From NCBI RefSeq assembly GCF_030936135.1, contig NC_082618.1:9645034-9709033 (forward strand): a stretch of 64,000 nt of DNA, written 5' to 3'. Positions 48,870-62,010 of this stretch are shown piece after piece (the stretch's first letter is position 1; each line of letters starts with the position of its first letter). The notes beneath the pieces are model-generated. The model made no database searches. It had not been told where the DNA came from and worked only from the letters and a program-made list of their open reading frames with translations. Source of the stretch: Gavia stellata. Taxonomy: Eukaryota; Chordata; Aves; Gaviiformes; Gaviidae. Made by a program: the position numbers and the translations under genes.

Positions 48870-51800
48870 TTGAATATCCCTCTTTTTTTGTTTTGCTATC
48901 TAAAAGCTGAACTGCTGGAGAACATTTAATATTTGAGTCCACTCTAACTATACAGTGGATATTTACTCTGGGTCTATTCTCTTTTTGATACTAACTCCTA
49001 ACCTGCTCTCACTGTTAATCAAAAAGTGCATCAAACATTGAGGGAGACTACTATTGTCCTTAGGACAGATGCTTGGGTTTTGGTTGGTTTTTTTTAAATT
49101 CTGTCTCTACAGCAGGGTAGTTGCTGTTTCATTTTCCCAGCTTAGAGGGAAATCCTTTACCCTAAGGGGTAAAGGAGGAGAAGTTACTAAGAACACGGCA
49201 CACTACTTAAATATTACTCCTGCAGATCCTTGATAATATATACTGTATGCGGTTCCTATGTATGAACTTCTACAGATTGTTCTCTTCTAGATTATCTTGG
49301 CTTTGTAGCTGTCTTCAAGAAACAAACTTGAGCTGCCTTAGTAGAAATAAAGGTAATCCTTATTCTGTTTTTCATCTTTCACCGTTTACTGGAACTAAAT
49401 ATACCCAACTGCTGAATAAGATGGATGTGAATAGCAATTAAATGCAAATTTAAACATATGCTAATCTGTGACCTATTTTTATTTTTTTAAGGAAGTAGGT
49501 AGGCCCTAAGTATAACTGTGGCTCTAAATCATTGTCTTTCATGACAGCTTTGAAGGGAAAGGGAGGGAGGAAGAATTCCGCTGAGAACTTAAAGGACCTG
49601 ACGGGTGCTAGTTCTGATCCGTCTGTCTTACCAAGGGTTGGTACCTTCACCTAGGCTCTTGGGCTCTTAAAAAGTGGCTGTTGATTGCCATTTGTCATCT
49701 TCTTCTCTGTTCTGTCTCCTGCAGAGTCAGACGTGTGCTGGGTGTCTGTGTGTCTTGTGTGTGTGGAAAGCAGGGCAGCTACCCGGGCCTGAGTGGGCTT
49801 GGTAAGGAAGAGTTGCATCTTAATAGCATGACACTGACAAGCGGATCAGAGAGGATGTCATTCATGGATGTAAGTTACTCATTTTTTTTCCTCTCTGTAA
49901 CTAAGATGAGAATGACTTGTTTAATTTATGAAGTGTAAATCTAAACTGGTTGATCAAAATCTCTTTTTACTTCTTTGTTTTTTAATAAAATGTGTTTGAT
50001 AATATCACTGGGTTTGGGTAATTTTGCCTGGATCTTAAAGGAAAAAAGATTCATCAACAGAGAGAGAATAAAAGACAAATTGTTCCCTGGTCCTATCTCT
50101 TATTCTGGTCCACCCTTATTCTAGTAAGGTGGTGTTACTGCTATGTGGTAGACAAAGACCGAAGGATCAGCAACAATCCAGGGTTAACTTAAAGCACTGA
50201 CACCATGTTTTGTTGTGCTCCATAAAATAGTCTTGGTGAGCTTTACAGGCCAGATGACCCTGTCAAGTTCTTGTGTTGAATTTTTTTCTTAACCACAAGT
50301 GTAATACTTCTAAATTAGTTTCATATTTTCTAGTAATAATGCTGGCCTTGCATACAGTCCTTGATGCCTAAATTCCTCAATGTACAGTATCTGTCTCGCA
50401 TATTGAACTACCTGTTGAGGTAAGTGGTTTATAAACACTTTTGTTCTATAGCAGAATAATATTTAGCTCAGGTTAATTTCTTTTAAATTTCCCTGCATAC
50501 TTTGAATGTATATGCATAAAGTAGTGTGTTTCTTGATCTGTAACTACCTTCCTAGTTCATCTTAGGTCTGCCAGTCCAAGCTATTGGTCCTGATGGACCA
50601 CTTCAGCTTTGCGCTGTCATAGAATCATAGATACTGTGATTCGATTTGATGATGGAACGGCAAGCTTCCTTCTCACTGTTCCCTGCTGCATAAGCAACAG
50701 GGCTGCTATTTACTCATCCTGGGTATAAGGTGGTAAGAAAGCATACTTGTTTCTCAGATCTTTTCCCTTAGTCAGCAGGGTAGTGGCTCTGCTGGACAAC
50801 TGTTTGTATTAAGCAGCTGGTGCATCTCAGAATCTGTATCTTCCCAGTTCATATTCCAGGAATGGAGTAGGTGATTTAGACCTATTGTTCTAAAAAGATT
50901 TTTGAAAGTCTGGAATTCTGATGAATGGCTACCTATTACTGGTAGCCAATGAATTTAATCAATATTCAAGTATTAGGAAGTACATTTCCTTGCTCTAACA
51001 TCACATCCAAGTCTAATGAATTTTAGTTTATATTTTCTCAGAGAGGATTTTTGGAATTAAAAAGTGATTAAGCTGTTGGTATTAGCATTTCAGGAAAAGC
51101 TAATCCAGGGTGAGTTACAATTTTTATGTTGCCCAGTATTTTAGAAAGGGTTGATTATTACATCTGTCCTTACTGACTGTGTATTGGGCTTAGTCATCTG
51201 TTTTACTCACAAAAGCAAAGCTTTTTATAAAGGTGCCATTTGTTGACTAAATTAAATATAGCACTCAAGTTGTTTACACAGTACTCACACAATACCTGTA
51301 TGAAGAAAAAACCTTAAAACACTCTTTTAGCTAAACTGTATGGTCATGAGTAAATTTGGGAATGGCTAAACATGATCATGTAACCAAGTGAGCTGCCAAA
51401 GTCTCTGTGGGCCCATCAGAGATTCAGAATCCAACCTTACGTTCCCCCTACTCTTTTTTTCCTTGACTGATTGATTCAGTTCTTGTCCATCTCTCAAGGG
51501 AAGTTATGCTGCAGCAGCAGTCTGAGTATCAGCACTGATGAAATTTAAATAACAAACAGTTCTGATCTCATATGAACTTCAAATGCAAGCTAAGGCAGAG
51601 CTAGATCTCTCTGAAGAAACAAAGAGCAGTTTGTTCTGACTATCGCGGAGGTACAGGCACAAGCCCATTACAGCACAGCTCTGGCTGTGGCCAAGCTCTG
51701 ATTCTTCCCTGCCACCCTCAGGACTGCTCTAACACAGTCAGCTGCACATTCTCCAGACTAAGTACCTCACCTGCTGGGAAGGGCTTCCGTGAGAACCAGT

Positions 51801-52480
51801 CTCTTCCACTCCCGTAAGTTTCCAATTACAGACTTAGAACTGCAGTAAACTTCAAAATACAATTAGCAAATACACAGCATGCTATAGCAAAACCCAGGTT
51901 GAAGATAAAATGATACCTCTTAGCTTGAATCTTCCATCTCATTAGATTTTTATTCAGAATACTAAATTCTACTAGTATTACACTTTTAGCTGTACCTTTA
52001 AGGGCACTCTCCCATCATGCCGTGTCAGCCCTGTAAAGCTGGCTGTGTCAGCTGCAACTTCATAGCACTCAAGTCACTCTGCCTGGCCATTTGAGTTGCT
52101 ACATCAGTCATCAAGTAAGTGTTTAACTTTTTAATTCTGTTTTTCCCTAATTTAGAAATTTCCTAAAGGTATTCAGTTAAGACAAGCTCAAGTTAATGGC
52201 AACTCAGTTTAACTTTGCTGTAACAGAATAATTTGAGTGGGATTTTTTTTGTCTTATCTGAAGGATAGCAAGGTGAAAAAAGACAAGCAGGAAAAAAAAA
52301 GGTGCGATTGTACATAAGTTAGCTCTATAATTAGCATAAGGACTAGTCATGAATAAGTTGGAGGATTTGGAGGGTTTTTTTGTTTTTCAGAGACATTAGT
52401 TTAATGGGAAAAGTATACCTAGCAGTGAGCTGTTGTTATGTGCTTTCATGTAAGTTAATACTGAAACGATAATGAATCTT
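48870..52480. other. Intergenic region between the RPS6KB1 and RNFT1 3' ends
   Basis: The two genes converge here. I see no known gene. An exon-like segment on + (49725-49801) has good splice sites, and a possible CR1 remnant lies at 50619. The rest is AT-rich and unremarkable. Confidence 0.5.
50619..50650 (-). mobile_element. Possible CR1 tail remnant, reverse orientation
   Basis: CATAGAATCATAGATACTGTG resembles the reverse complement of the ATGATTCTATG-type CR1 terminus, but the adjoining sequence is too diverged to be sure. Confidence 0.25.
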
Positions 52481-52485
52481 GTTTC

Positions 52486-52491
52486 TTTATT
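52486..52491 (-). terminator. RNFT1: Candidate polyadenylation signal for RNFT1
   Basis: TTTATT on + (AATAAA on -) about 830 bp past the RNFT1 stop. A second copy is at 52524-52529. Either could end the transcript; the choice is not determined. Confidence 0.3.
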
Positions 52492-53323
52492 CAACATGCA
52501 CCAAACAAATAGATTTAAATGCATTTATTCTCTCTGATTGTTATGCATACTACAAATTGCAAATATAGTATAAAATAGATTCTCCCCTGTAAGAAAATCT
52601 GGTTCCTGTTATGACAAAAATATAGTATTAAAGATTTGTTTTAAAAATACCAACTTTATAAAATGCTAAGTAAAAAACTAACATCAGTGGTTGGTTTATG
52701 TATGAAGCCAAAGATCCATTACAAGTCTACAAGAACCTAAAGGGGAAATGTCTTATTCTTGTGGCTTATCTCCAGGTACAGTGAGAAATGGTTGCTGTTA
52801 CAGGTGCATGAATAAGAAGCTAATTTCTCTGATCTATCAGGCTAGCATTAAAGGACCTTTAATGCCAAGTGTGACAAGTAGCTCTAATTCTCACTGTAGT
52901 CCAGAGTATAAAATTTGCTCATAATCTTAATAAAAGGTTGACCTTTTGGGTTGAGTCATGTTAGAAGGATAAATACAATTTAGTACAGTCTGGAACCCTA
53001 CTTAAAGTTTTAAATAAAATGTTGAATTAAGAAGCTGCTGCAAGAAGTAATGCAGCATTTTTCAAGGACTTGATTGTTTCCTGCAAGAATCACAAGAGAA
53101 GCAATGCTGGCTTTTCTGCATTCATTCTGAAAACTTACTTTTCTATACTTAAGAAGGTCAAGTTAACATTTTCTGCACTGTTTTAAATACTGGAACATTT
53201 CATAGAAGCATGATATCTAGAATTTGGAAACTCGTTCCTTGTGCCACCTACAATTGAATCTGCAGTAAACTGAAAAACCTTAGCTTGAACAAATAAACTG
53301 TAAAACAAGTTGTTTGGCATGCT

Positions 53324-53458
53324 TTAGAAAATCTGTAGATGCATAGATGTAGCTCCATCCTTCCACTTGTTAACATGGTCTGAAATAACAGTTCTGCAGA
53401 GTGGACACGTTTTTTCTCTATTAAACCATAAAGAGATGCATTCTTCACAAAATGTGTG
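53324..53458 (-). CDS. RNFT1: RNFT1 last coding exon
   Basis: Residues 346-389 and stop TAA: HTFCEECISLWFNREKTCPL completes the RING, then a tail ending SMHLQIF. Confidence 0.95.
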   Translation of the reverse strand, partial: HTFCEECISLWFNREKTCPLCRTVISDHVNKWKDGATSMHLQIF

Positions 53459-56400
53459 CTGTAATGAAAAGAATGAGAACTTAGAGCTTCTAAGTTCTTC
53501 CATTTATAAGCCGGTATATTATTTGCATAGCCTGATTTCTAAAAATAATCAGAAGACATACACTCACTAATCTAACTTTATGTAGCTTTAAGAGTCGTTT
53601 AGAATATTCTTAAATTTGCAAAAAATAATTCTGATTATGTGTATTACCTGACAGATAAGCAGAATAGGCTTCTGAAATTCAGCTTGGCAGATTGAACAAA
53701 TATCATCCGATTCAGAACACTGTCTCTTGCTAGCTGTCACCCCATAGTTCTGTAAAACAAGATATTTTCAGCAGATATTAGTTTCTGGGGGCGGGGGAAG
53801 CCAAAACAAAACACAAAAATACCAGGACAGAAAGGAATTGGGAATAAGGGCTGCTATGTCAGGAAAACTATTCAATCCCTAATCCAGTGAGATGTTGCTA
53901 AGTTTTTTAATAGTTGTCCTGGGGCCTAAAGCTTATATGCTCCTGCTTACCGTGCTGTCCAGTTAGTATCCTCCCCTGATCACATTTACTGGAAAAATCT
54001 GTATCAGTTTTACTTTAACAGTGACCTCTGAGCAAAACACTGTGTTAAGTTCCAATTTGGTCAAGATAGCACTTAGAAAATGAGAAGTGCTTTATTATTC
54101 TGATAGTCCAATGACTCTGTGCTCCAAAATCTTCTATACATTTTACTGCATGAAAAGCAGACTCTGAACAACACCTCTTACTACAGAGAAAGATCATCTA
54201 GAAACTTACAATTCTAACAGAAGTTACTCACATGTCCATTATTTTGGTAAGCTTCAATTTTCCCTCTATTTCAGCATAAAACTCTGCCTGCATCCAACCA
54301 ATATTTATTCCAGTTAAAAAGTAGGAAGCAGGACAAAAAGGGTATGTTATTTCACATACGTTTATCTGAAGAGACATGCAGAACAGTTTTTTTTTTTTGT
54401 TTTCCTTTCTTTTTGTTGTTGTTCAGATGACAACGTAATCACATAGTCAAGGAATTCAGACTGTGAAATGGGAGAACAAGTATACAGGGTTTACTTTAAA
54501 AAAGCAGTTGTCTATTGCTAGAACAATATAAAGTAATACAGGCTAGAACAATACAAAGTAATACAGGAATGAGGTATTTTAAAAGAAGTATTTTAATGTA
54601 AATTGGATTTATTGTTTTGTCTTAAGAGAATTCAGTACTCACTGGTCGTGTACAAAATATCCGTAAAACCTGCCTGAAGTTTCTCAATTGTCCAAAAAAG
54701 CTCAAAAGCTGAAATGGGAAAGAAAACCTGAGTTATGCTTAGTATTTTTCTTTGTGAACTAAAAAGCTTCCAAGCTTTTGTGCAGATTCCAGCACTAGAA
54801 GTCTCACTGCTAGTTTGATGTTGGCAGGAACATGAGCAAAGCTGTAGTTCAGACTGACCCTATTTTAGTTTCTTAATATGTAACCAAACTAAGAATTTAG
54901 CCTTAATTTTTTTTCCCCAGTAGGTGTCTGTTCTTTAAAAGAGAAATAGTGTTGAGGTTCTGAAATGAAGCACTCAAGTGCAAATATACCAGCATTATTA
55001 TATATGCAGTAGTTTTTAGACTTATAATTAAGATACCTTAGCATTAGAAGGTATTTTTCGTGTTCAAAGCCAAACTTGTACTCAGTCTGGTTACATTTGG
55101 GGCAGATTAGCTCTTTGGTGAAGTAGACAGCCAGTATGAACACTTGTGTTTAACTTGTTTAGCATCACACAGGATACTCTAGCAGAAAGAAAAATCTAGT
55201 TTCCTGGAAAATGCTGATTCTTTTAGCCATTAATTTTACGTTTATTTTTGCAAGCTGTCTTCCTCAGTATGTGGTCACAGTCTGATCAATGTCTGATGTG
55301 AGGAGACCTATAGTAACAGTGTTCTTTGCTATGCAACCTCAATGCATTCCGAGAACAGGTGCAGGAAAAAAGAAGATTTAATGCCCTGAGTCCATATTCC
55401 TGTCAGTTTTGGAAGGCTCTATCAGTTAAACTGAAGCATCGACTTGCAAGTCAGTTCAAATGCATGGGGAACATTCAGAAATGCATTAGTTTATGTGCCT
55501 CTAACCTGCCAGTGATAATTACTGCAAAATAGTTTGAGAAGAATATAAAGCTTACATACTTTTAGGATGAGGTAGAGAAGGCCCAGCAATATCCCAAGGC
55601 TCCATCCTAGTACACTGTCCAGCTCCCCATAGCCAATAAGATAACGGAACCAAACTGGTATGGGGACAAACATACGGTAATACTGGCAGAGTTCTTCTAA
55701 CAGCATGTACCAGTAGCCCTAAGCAAGACATGCAAAGGAATCGCTCAAGATTTAAAACACAAAGGATTTTTAAAATATAGAGAAAAGATGCATTGTTATT
55801 CCTTTGAGTAACTTCCTCTCATAGTACCTTGAAACACCTAAATATGAAGCATGAAAAAGAATGAAGACCAGATGATGAGTCTCATCACAACTGTGCAAAT
55901 AACAATAACACGATTGCTGTACTGCAGAAAATCAAATTAATAGGCTAAAATAGGATGGCTTTGTCAGATGCCTACCTACTTAACCATGCTATCAGACTTA
56001 ATTTCATAAGCATTAAAAAACAAAAGTTACATGAAAAAGGAAATTAAGACGGATTTGGTCACGTAGATCAGCTCGTCATTAACAGAGTTGTGTCCTGCAT
56101 TCAGGATTAAAAAAAAATCAGAGTAAGCCCCATTCTTTTATTAATGAACATAAGTTACAAACTGTTTTCCTGTAAACATTATTTCATGCCTGTGTAAGAA
56201 GCCTCATCTTGTGATAATTAACTTCTGTGTAGGATGGGGTGATAAGAAAATGGTAGTGGTAGGGGGAGAAAGAATAGGGTAGCTGGACTGAACAGGTTAA
56301 ACGGAGTTCAATGACACCCTAAAAATTACTGAATAACAACTGCAAAGCACAAGTGGCCTGCATACAGCACGGTGTGTGCGTGTGTATAATCATAAATATT

Positions 56401-59400
56401 TAGCTTAGCTTTTACTTTGTGTCCCTAAGTTTGTCTTTAAAACTAGACTTATAACAGGGAAGAAGTACTCTTTCTATAATGTACACTGGATAATGCCGTG
56501 ATTTGCCACTATTGACCAGATTCTCTCTTTAATTTAGCCGCAGTTTAGGTCAGCCACAGTTGGTGTAATGGAATTTTCAACAATTATTTTTTGGATGTTG
56601 TATCGCTAGCTTAAAAAAAAAAAAGAAAAGGACATCTGGATTATAAACCAGTATTTAGAGAAGTTGGTTGTCCCTGAGAAAAACTTCATCCTGGTACGTT
56701 TGAGAAGATAAAACCTACCAAAACATCCTGTTCAAATGCTATCATGTACGAACTATACTTGTTCTTTTTTTTTTTTTTTTTAAACAGTAGTAGTATTTGC
56801 TGTTTTGACATAAAATTGGTTCTTGCATGCCTCACCTCGGGAAGCAGACAAAAATAAATACCCCGCTAACCAATGTAGGCTTCTATAAAAATCATTAAAC
56901 TTCACTGTTTTAAGGAATTAAGCTATGACTCAAATTCATTGATCTGACACAAGTATTGCTTAAGTTTATTAACAAAAAGAAAATTTTGAAAAGACAGAAA
57001 ATACAGCTGTTTGCATGTGCAGATCTTAAAATCTTCCCATGTCAGTTACTGTCGAGCATGTAAAAAATTTACTGTGCATCAGCTGCTGCATGCTAACAGC
57101 CTATATACGCATTCTTACATTGCAGCAAATAAAAGGTTTCTTCATCCCCCCCACTTAGAGACAGAAATAAACCCATTTATCCAATGACATAATACAAGCA
57201 ATTGTTTCAGATCAGACTGTAAACCTTCCTTAGCGCCAAGCAGGGAAGAACATGAAATCCACAGGGTTTTCTCACCCACAGCGTAGTGGTGGATTATATA
57301 CAGACCTTTAATTAAAAAGACTTTTCTCGGGGTAGAACTTAATGATTAGCTAATTTTACCATAAAACATCCTTCATAAGGAAGCAAAAATATAGCTTGTT
57401 TTCTTACCTTGGACTTAAAGGACATCATAAAAGAAGGCACCAAGAGAATAAAGCACTTGAAGCCCATGAAGAAGAATTTGAGAATAAAGTCTGTGACTCC
57501 CACAATCCAAAGTACCTCCCAGAAGTTCATAAAATCCACAGTAGGATTTAAAAAGATTAAGCTACAAAAAGAATTATCAGAAGTTACTGGAGCACCCTGT
57601 TTAGAGGAAAGCATAACCAGTGATTATCACAGCAGGTTTAATTAAAAAAGGAAACCTGGTTTACACAGAGGAAAAATATTTTGCTAAGAAAATGAACTCT
57701 TTATTGCAAATTGATAATTTATGATCTCTGACAGCCTTTCAATTTTTGAACCTTCCTTCCTGTATCTTCATCACAACCCCCATCCTCTAGAGATAGGCTT
57801 TCTTTCCCATTTTAGCAATACAGCCTTTGACTGATTTACAGCCAAGACTGTAGCTACAGACTGGTATGGACAAAAAATAAACCGGAGACGTGAACTCCAC
57901 AGAGCGCCAGAATGCCCTATATTCAGTATTCTGAAAGCAAGGTGGTAGGGTCAAAGCTAGGAATCAAACCCGGCTACGTTCCCCATGGTACAGTAGTACC
58001 ATCAAGTTGAGTATGGGGTCTAATCTTGCAAATTCCAACATACTGTTTTTCAGGACAGCACCTGTTCAGTTTGGCAGAAGAGGAGGAATGGAGATTAAAA
58101 GGAAAGAGAAACCAATGCCACAATTAAAGAAAAACAGCAGCAGTCCAGATAAAATGTTCCCAGTTGAGTAATTTATGATGTGAGTAGAGATGTTCCTCTA
58201 CTTACCTGTAATACAGTGACTGAGAATGAAAGGTGTAATACAGGAGGAGAGATGATCCAGTTAGGTATACTAATACCCAAGCACATTGCAACTTGGAGCA
58301 CCGTTCCTGTAAGATAATCGTAAAAGCATATTACAGTCCTTATCTCACTATCTTAAATATATCTCCAAAGCACTAAGTCTGTTGCACCTGAACAGAGTTT
58401 CACTACTAGAGGATTTTATCTTAGTGGTTTCAGGCCAAATAAAATAGAACTCAATGGAAAGGTAAAGCAGTAATTTTAATGTTTTCAACATAACAATTTC
58501 CATGTGTATCAAGGCTTTTTCTAAAAACACAACCAAAACCCACCCCACTGTGAAGAAACAACAGATTTTCCTTTGGGAATGAACAGAGACAGTGGAAAGT
58601 TTAAACTGTCAACTGCTATTTGATTCCACACATACAGTTAAGAAGTTCTTCCACAACTCCAAAAGGCTTTTATCAGTTGAAGTGATTTCAGTATTCAAAG
58701 TCAGAGGGGGAGAAACAGCTCTTTTTGAATTTTGCAAACCTTACATATCTGAGCAGCTCTACACTGTACAGAAGCATTAAGACTTTACTTCCATCTTGAA
58801 ACCTTGACACCTAATATTATTAGGTAAATACAACAGTATCTCCATTCACATTTCTTTCAAAAATTGATGGATAAAGGTCTTTGTTAACTTACAGAATTTT
58901 GTTGCATAGGGTGATACTTACTCTTAGAAAAACCTGATTTACTATGCTTTTGTTTGCATACATATAAGTTGTTAGCAGCCCAATTCCAAGAGAAATGCCT
59001 ATTAGGAAAAAAGGGTCAGTTATACACAAGAAAATAAAAAAAAATTACTGAACTGGGTTAAAAAAGCAGCCACTTCTAGTATGTCTTTGTAATTACAATT
59101 AATAGCTCGGACTATCAAGCCGGAATTATTAAGCACATTGTACATATGCCAGCAAAGGAAACAGAAGCCACTGAAAGGTAGTTTAGTAAATCTCTCTCTT
59201 TCTGATGAATACAGCAAATAAAAATAAAGCTAAAAATAAATTGAATTATATTTCAGGCATGGTTATTAGTCGATATCGTTGGGGGGAGGGTCTGTTCCCT
59301 CAGACCTTATTTTGTTATACTCTACCAATTATATGCTGCATGATCAATTTGACACACAGAATCAAGATATACGGCAGACTTCTGTGCAGCCACTGGAGGA

Positions 59401-59701
59401 GGTATCTCAGCTCTGAGAGGGAGCTGCTGCTGTGTTCCTCCGAGTCTGGAGCGGCATCGTCGAGCCCCACTGCTTCGCTGTGGGCATGTCCGTGTGAGCG
59501 ACTTTGGGAACCTGGCCTTGAATGCCGGGAACTCGCATTTGCTCTGGCTTCTCCCACAGCAGAGTTTAGCTGTATGCGAACATCTCCGCTCTGATGGCAT
59601 GAGCTCTCTCCTGACAACCTCGCTGCGTGGGCGCTCTGAGAAGATGAGGAGTCATCACCACTCCCTTGGATGCTGTGGAGATGACTGCAATTTGGTTGCA
59701 T
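53324..59701 (-). CDS. RNFT1: RNFT1, RING finger and transmembrane domain-containing protein 1 (8 coding exons, 389 aa)
   Basis: RNFT1 is an ER multi-pass E3 ubiquitin ligase linked to ER-associated degradation. Coding exons in transcript order: 59701-59326, 58998-58922, 58306-58206, 57561-57408, 55718-55560, 54708-54643, 53749-53648, 53458-53324. They sum to 1170 nt, 389 codons plus stop, in phase. The N-terminal 110 residues are Ser/His-rich and low complexity. Hydrophobic segments follow at about 113-145, 159-175, 201-230 and 273-295. The C3HC4 RING uses C329, C332, C344, H346, C349, C352, C363 and C366. The start ATG at 59701 has good context (CCCACCATGC) and an in-frame TAG 30 nt upstream within the same exon, so translation begins here unless another first exon is used. 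Human RNFT1 is longer (about 435 aa as I recall), the difference lying at the N-terminus. Confidence 0.96.
53648..53749 (-). CDS. RNFT1: RNFT1 coding exon 7
   Basis: Residues 312-345, the first half of the RING: ICSICQAEFQKPILLICQ, with zinc ligands C329, C332 and C344. Confidence 0.95.
54517..54566. repeat. 25-bp tandem duplication in an RNFT1 intron
   Basis: GCTAGAACAATATAAAGTAA and the next five bases are repeated once directly with a single T to C difference, just downstream (on -) of the RNFT1 exon at 54643-54708. Confidence 0.9.
54643..54708 (-). CDS. RNFT1: RNFT1 coding exon 6
   Basis: Residues 290-311: LLSFFGQLRNFRQVLRIF, the linker between membrane region and RING. Confidence 0.94.
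55560..55718 (-). CDS. RNFT1: RNFT1 coding exon 5
   Basis: Residues 237-289: GYWYMLLEELCQYYRMFVPI and the last membrane span, GWSLGILLGLLYLILK. Confidence 0.95.
57408..57561 (-). CDS. RNFT1: RNFT1 coding exon 4
   Basis: Residues 185-236: LIFLNPTVDF, then WEVLWIVGVTDFILKFFFMG and a second hydrophobic stretch ending FKSK. Confidence 0.95.
58206..58306 (-). CDS. RNFT1: RNFT1 coding exon 3
   Basis: Residues 152-184: ERCSKLQCAW, then a hydrophobic span and YYTFHSQSLYY. Confidence 0.95.
58922..58998 (-). CDS. RNFT1: RNFT1 coding exon 2
   Basis: Residues 126-151: SLGIGLLTTYMYANKSIVNQ. Acceptor TTTTTTCCTAATAG, donor AGA|GTAAGT. Confidence 0.95.
59326..59701 (-). CDS. RNFT1: RNFT1 coding exon 1
   Basis: Residues 1-125: serine-rich, histidine-containing leader (MQPNCSHLHS...), then LPYILILCVKLIMQH, the start of the first membrane region. 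5'UTR continues to 59743 after acceptor TCCACTCTAG. Confidence 0.93.
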
Positions 59702-61329
59702 GGTGGGGTTTTTTTCTGGTCAAGATTCTTGCTATTTTGTCTCCTAGAGTGGAATAGAAAAAGTCACAGTTGAAGGAAGAGTATAATTAGTTCAGGGGAA
59801 AAAAAAAAACCCAATGCAAAAATACAATAGATTGTACTGAGTGATTGACTGCGTGAAGCAAAGCAAAGATTTTCTTTCTGACAGATACTGTCTGTCTTCG
59901 TTCTGAAAGCTGGCACGCTGGGTTTGCACCCTGTCTCCATGGGGCAACTTTCCGTCTGCCATATTAAATTACTTCCTTTCATTCACATGCAGATTTTCTA
60001 GCCTGCAGTGAACTGGGCTGCCTTAGTAAAATCTGAAGTTGCTTCAGTGCAAATCAGAACAGCAAAAGCTGCGGAATAGGAGACCAGCACTAGCTTGCAC
60101 AGAAGAGACCTTAGAAGCGCAGCGTAATTCCGCAAAAGTAGTAACAGTAGTAGGCCAGAGAAGGAGCAAACAATGATGGGAAGGAAGCAAAGAGTACACT
60201 TAGATGCATCCATAAAATGGTAAGGATTTGTTCAGACACGTCTAGTCAAAAGCCAGTGCGTGCTCAGAATTGAGGGCCATTATGAGATTAATGAGATTAT
60301 CCTGTCTGGGTAAGTGAGCAGAACCAGGTTAGTCCATTTTGTAAGAAGCATTTAAAAGAGCCTGGACCATATGGTCTAGGTGAAAACAGAAGTGCAGCCA
60401 ACAAGCAGTAATCTAACAGTGAGACCACCCAAAGGAGGTCTTACTTCTCTTTCTGTTGTCTTCCTGAGCAGTTTTTTCACTTCTGTGTCAGGCTTTACAT
60501 TGGTCAGATAATGTTAAATCTACTTCTCTGGACTGGTGTGACATCAGAGTAATCATTCTGGAGAATGCTTTGAAGCCGGATTTGGCACAATACTGGTCAC
60601 TATCGAATTATATTATTGAAACACTGGCAATTTTGTTATAATTGTTTTTCTGCAATTCAAACTCTTCCAGATTCCTCTTTGAAATTATTTTTTCCAAAGC
60701 TTAGTGTACACACACAGCTAGTTTCACTGGGGATACAAAAAGGTTAAAGCAAAATTGGTTTTGCGCTGCAAGAAGTACCCAATATATTTGCTCAAACCTA
60801 GAATTCTTTAGCCTTTAAAATGGAGAGGAGTAAACTGCATGAATTTAAACATTATCCGAATAGGGGAACTTCCTACCATTTAGAAATGCTGCTGCTGCTA
60901 CTACTATATTTTTGTTGGCCAAAGATTACATCATACTGCAATCCAGCCAAAATTCATGTTCTGCAATTTTATGCGCATGAATAAACCCAATAAACTGGAG
61001 ATAGCATTGACTTGTGTGAACAGTATTACTCAGTGTGTCTGCAGGGTCAGGCCACGAATACTGTTTCTAAAAGGAGGGGAATTAAAAAAAAAAAAATCTC
61101 ATTAGCACTCGTCAGTTAGTGGTTTAGGGCCTGCTTCTGCAAAAACTGACAGTTCGGTGTTTAAAAAAGAGTGAGCGATCCCATTGTTCGAGTGAGGCAG
61201 CTTCCCTCGGCACTCTGCCTAACAAACTTTCAAATAACTAAGTTATTACAGGGGATTTCAGGGCGTACGAAATCCGCACGCCGCAGACGGCTTCCAGAAT
61301 GCCTTCCCCCCCTCATGAAACAAAATAAG

Positions 61330-62010
61330 GCCTTTGATAAAGGCTCTTCTCCTCCAACGCTCCCCACCTCCCGGCCGCTGCCTCCCACCACGCCTGGGGA
61401 GCCGCTCTCACGCCGCCGCCGGCTCCCGCCGGCCGCTGGGCCGCGGCGGCCGCTCCCGCGCCCCTCGCCGGGCCGCGCCGCCGCCAGCCCCCTCGGAGGC
61501 GGCGGGAGGGCGTGTGCCGCCGTGGGGGCGGCCCGCCGGCCTCCCCAGAAGCCCCGGCGCAGGGCGGGGGTGACCCCGCAGGCGCGACCCCGCTTCCTTT
61601 CCCCCCGCCCCGGGCGCTGAGGGGGAGCGGCCGCCGGGAGCCCCCTTCCCGCCCTCCCCTGCGCGAGCCCGGCGAGGCGCCAACCCGCGGCCCGGCGGCC
61701 GTACCTCATCAGGCGGCCGGCGCCTCCCGCCCGGCGCCGCTGCCCGGGCCGCGGCCGCCCGCCGCCTCCATCGCCGAGGCCGAGTGGGTGGGAGAGGGCG
61801 CGGCGGGGGGAGGAAGAGGAGGAGCCGTGAGGGGAGGAGGAGGAAGGCCCCGAGCTGGGCGTTGCTCTGGCAACGTGCGGCCGCGGCTCGTCGAGGCCTT
61901 CGCCCCGTTAGGGGACGGGGAGGTGTCCGGGGAGGGGGGCCCGCCTCAGGGCCGGGCACAGGCCGCGGTCCGGGCCGGCCAAACGGGGCGGAGGGTAGTG
62001 GTTCCTCTTC
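61330..62010. promoter_or_regulatory. RNFT1: CpG-island promoter of RNFT1
   Basis: Dense CpG and GC-rich sequence with abrupt edges, upstream of RNFT1 on its 5' side. The motif CTCTGGCAACG at about 61867-61877 resembles an X-box/RFX half-site. Long open frames on both strands within it are GC artefacts. The island may also drive a divergent + transcript. Confidence 0.8.
61705..61770 (-). other. RNFT1: Probable RNFT1 5' non-coding exon (3' boundary at 61705)
   Basis: A minus-strand donor GATGAG|GTACGG in the CpG island fits splicing to the acceptor at 59744. The transcription start is not known; the outer limit is a placeholder. Confidence 0.4.
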
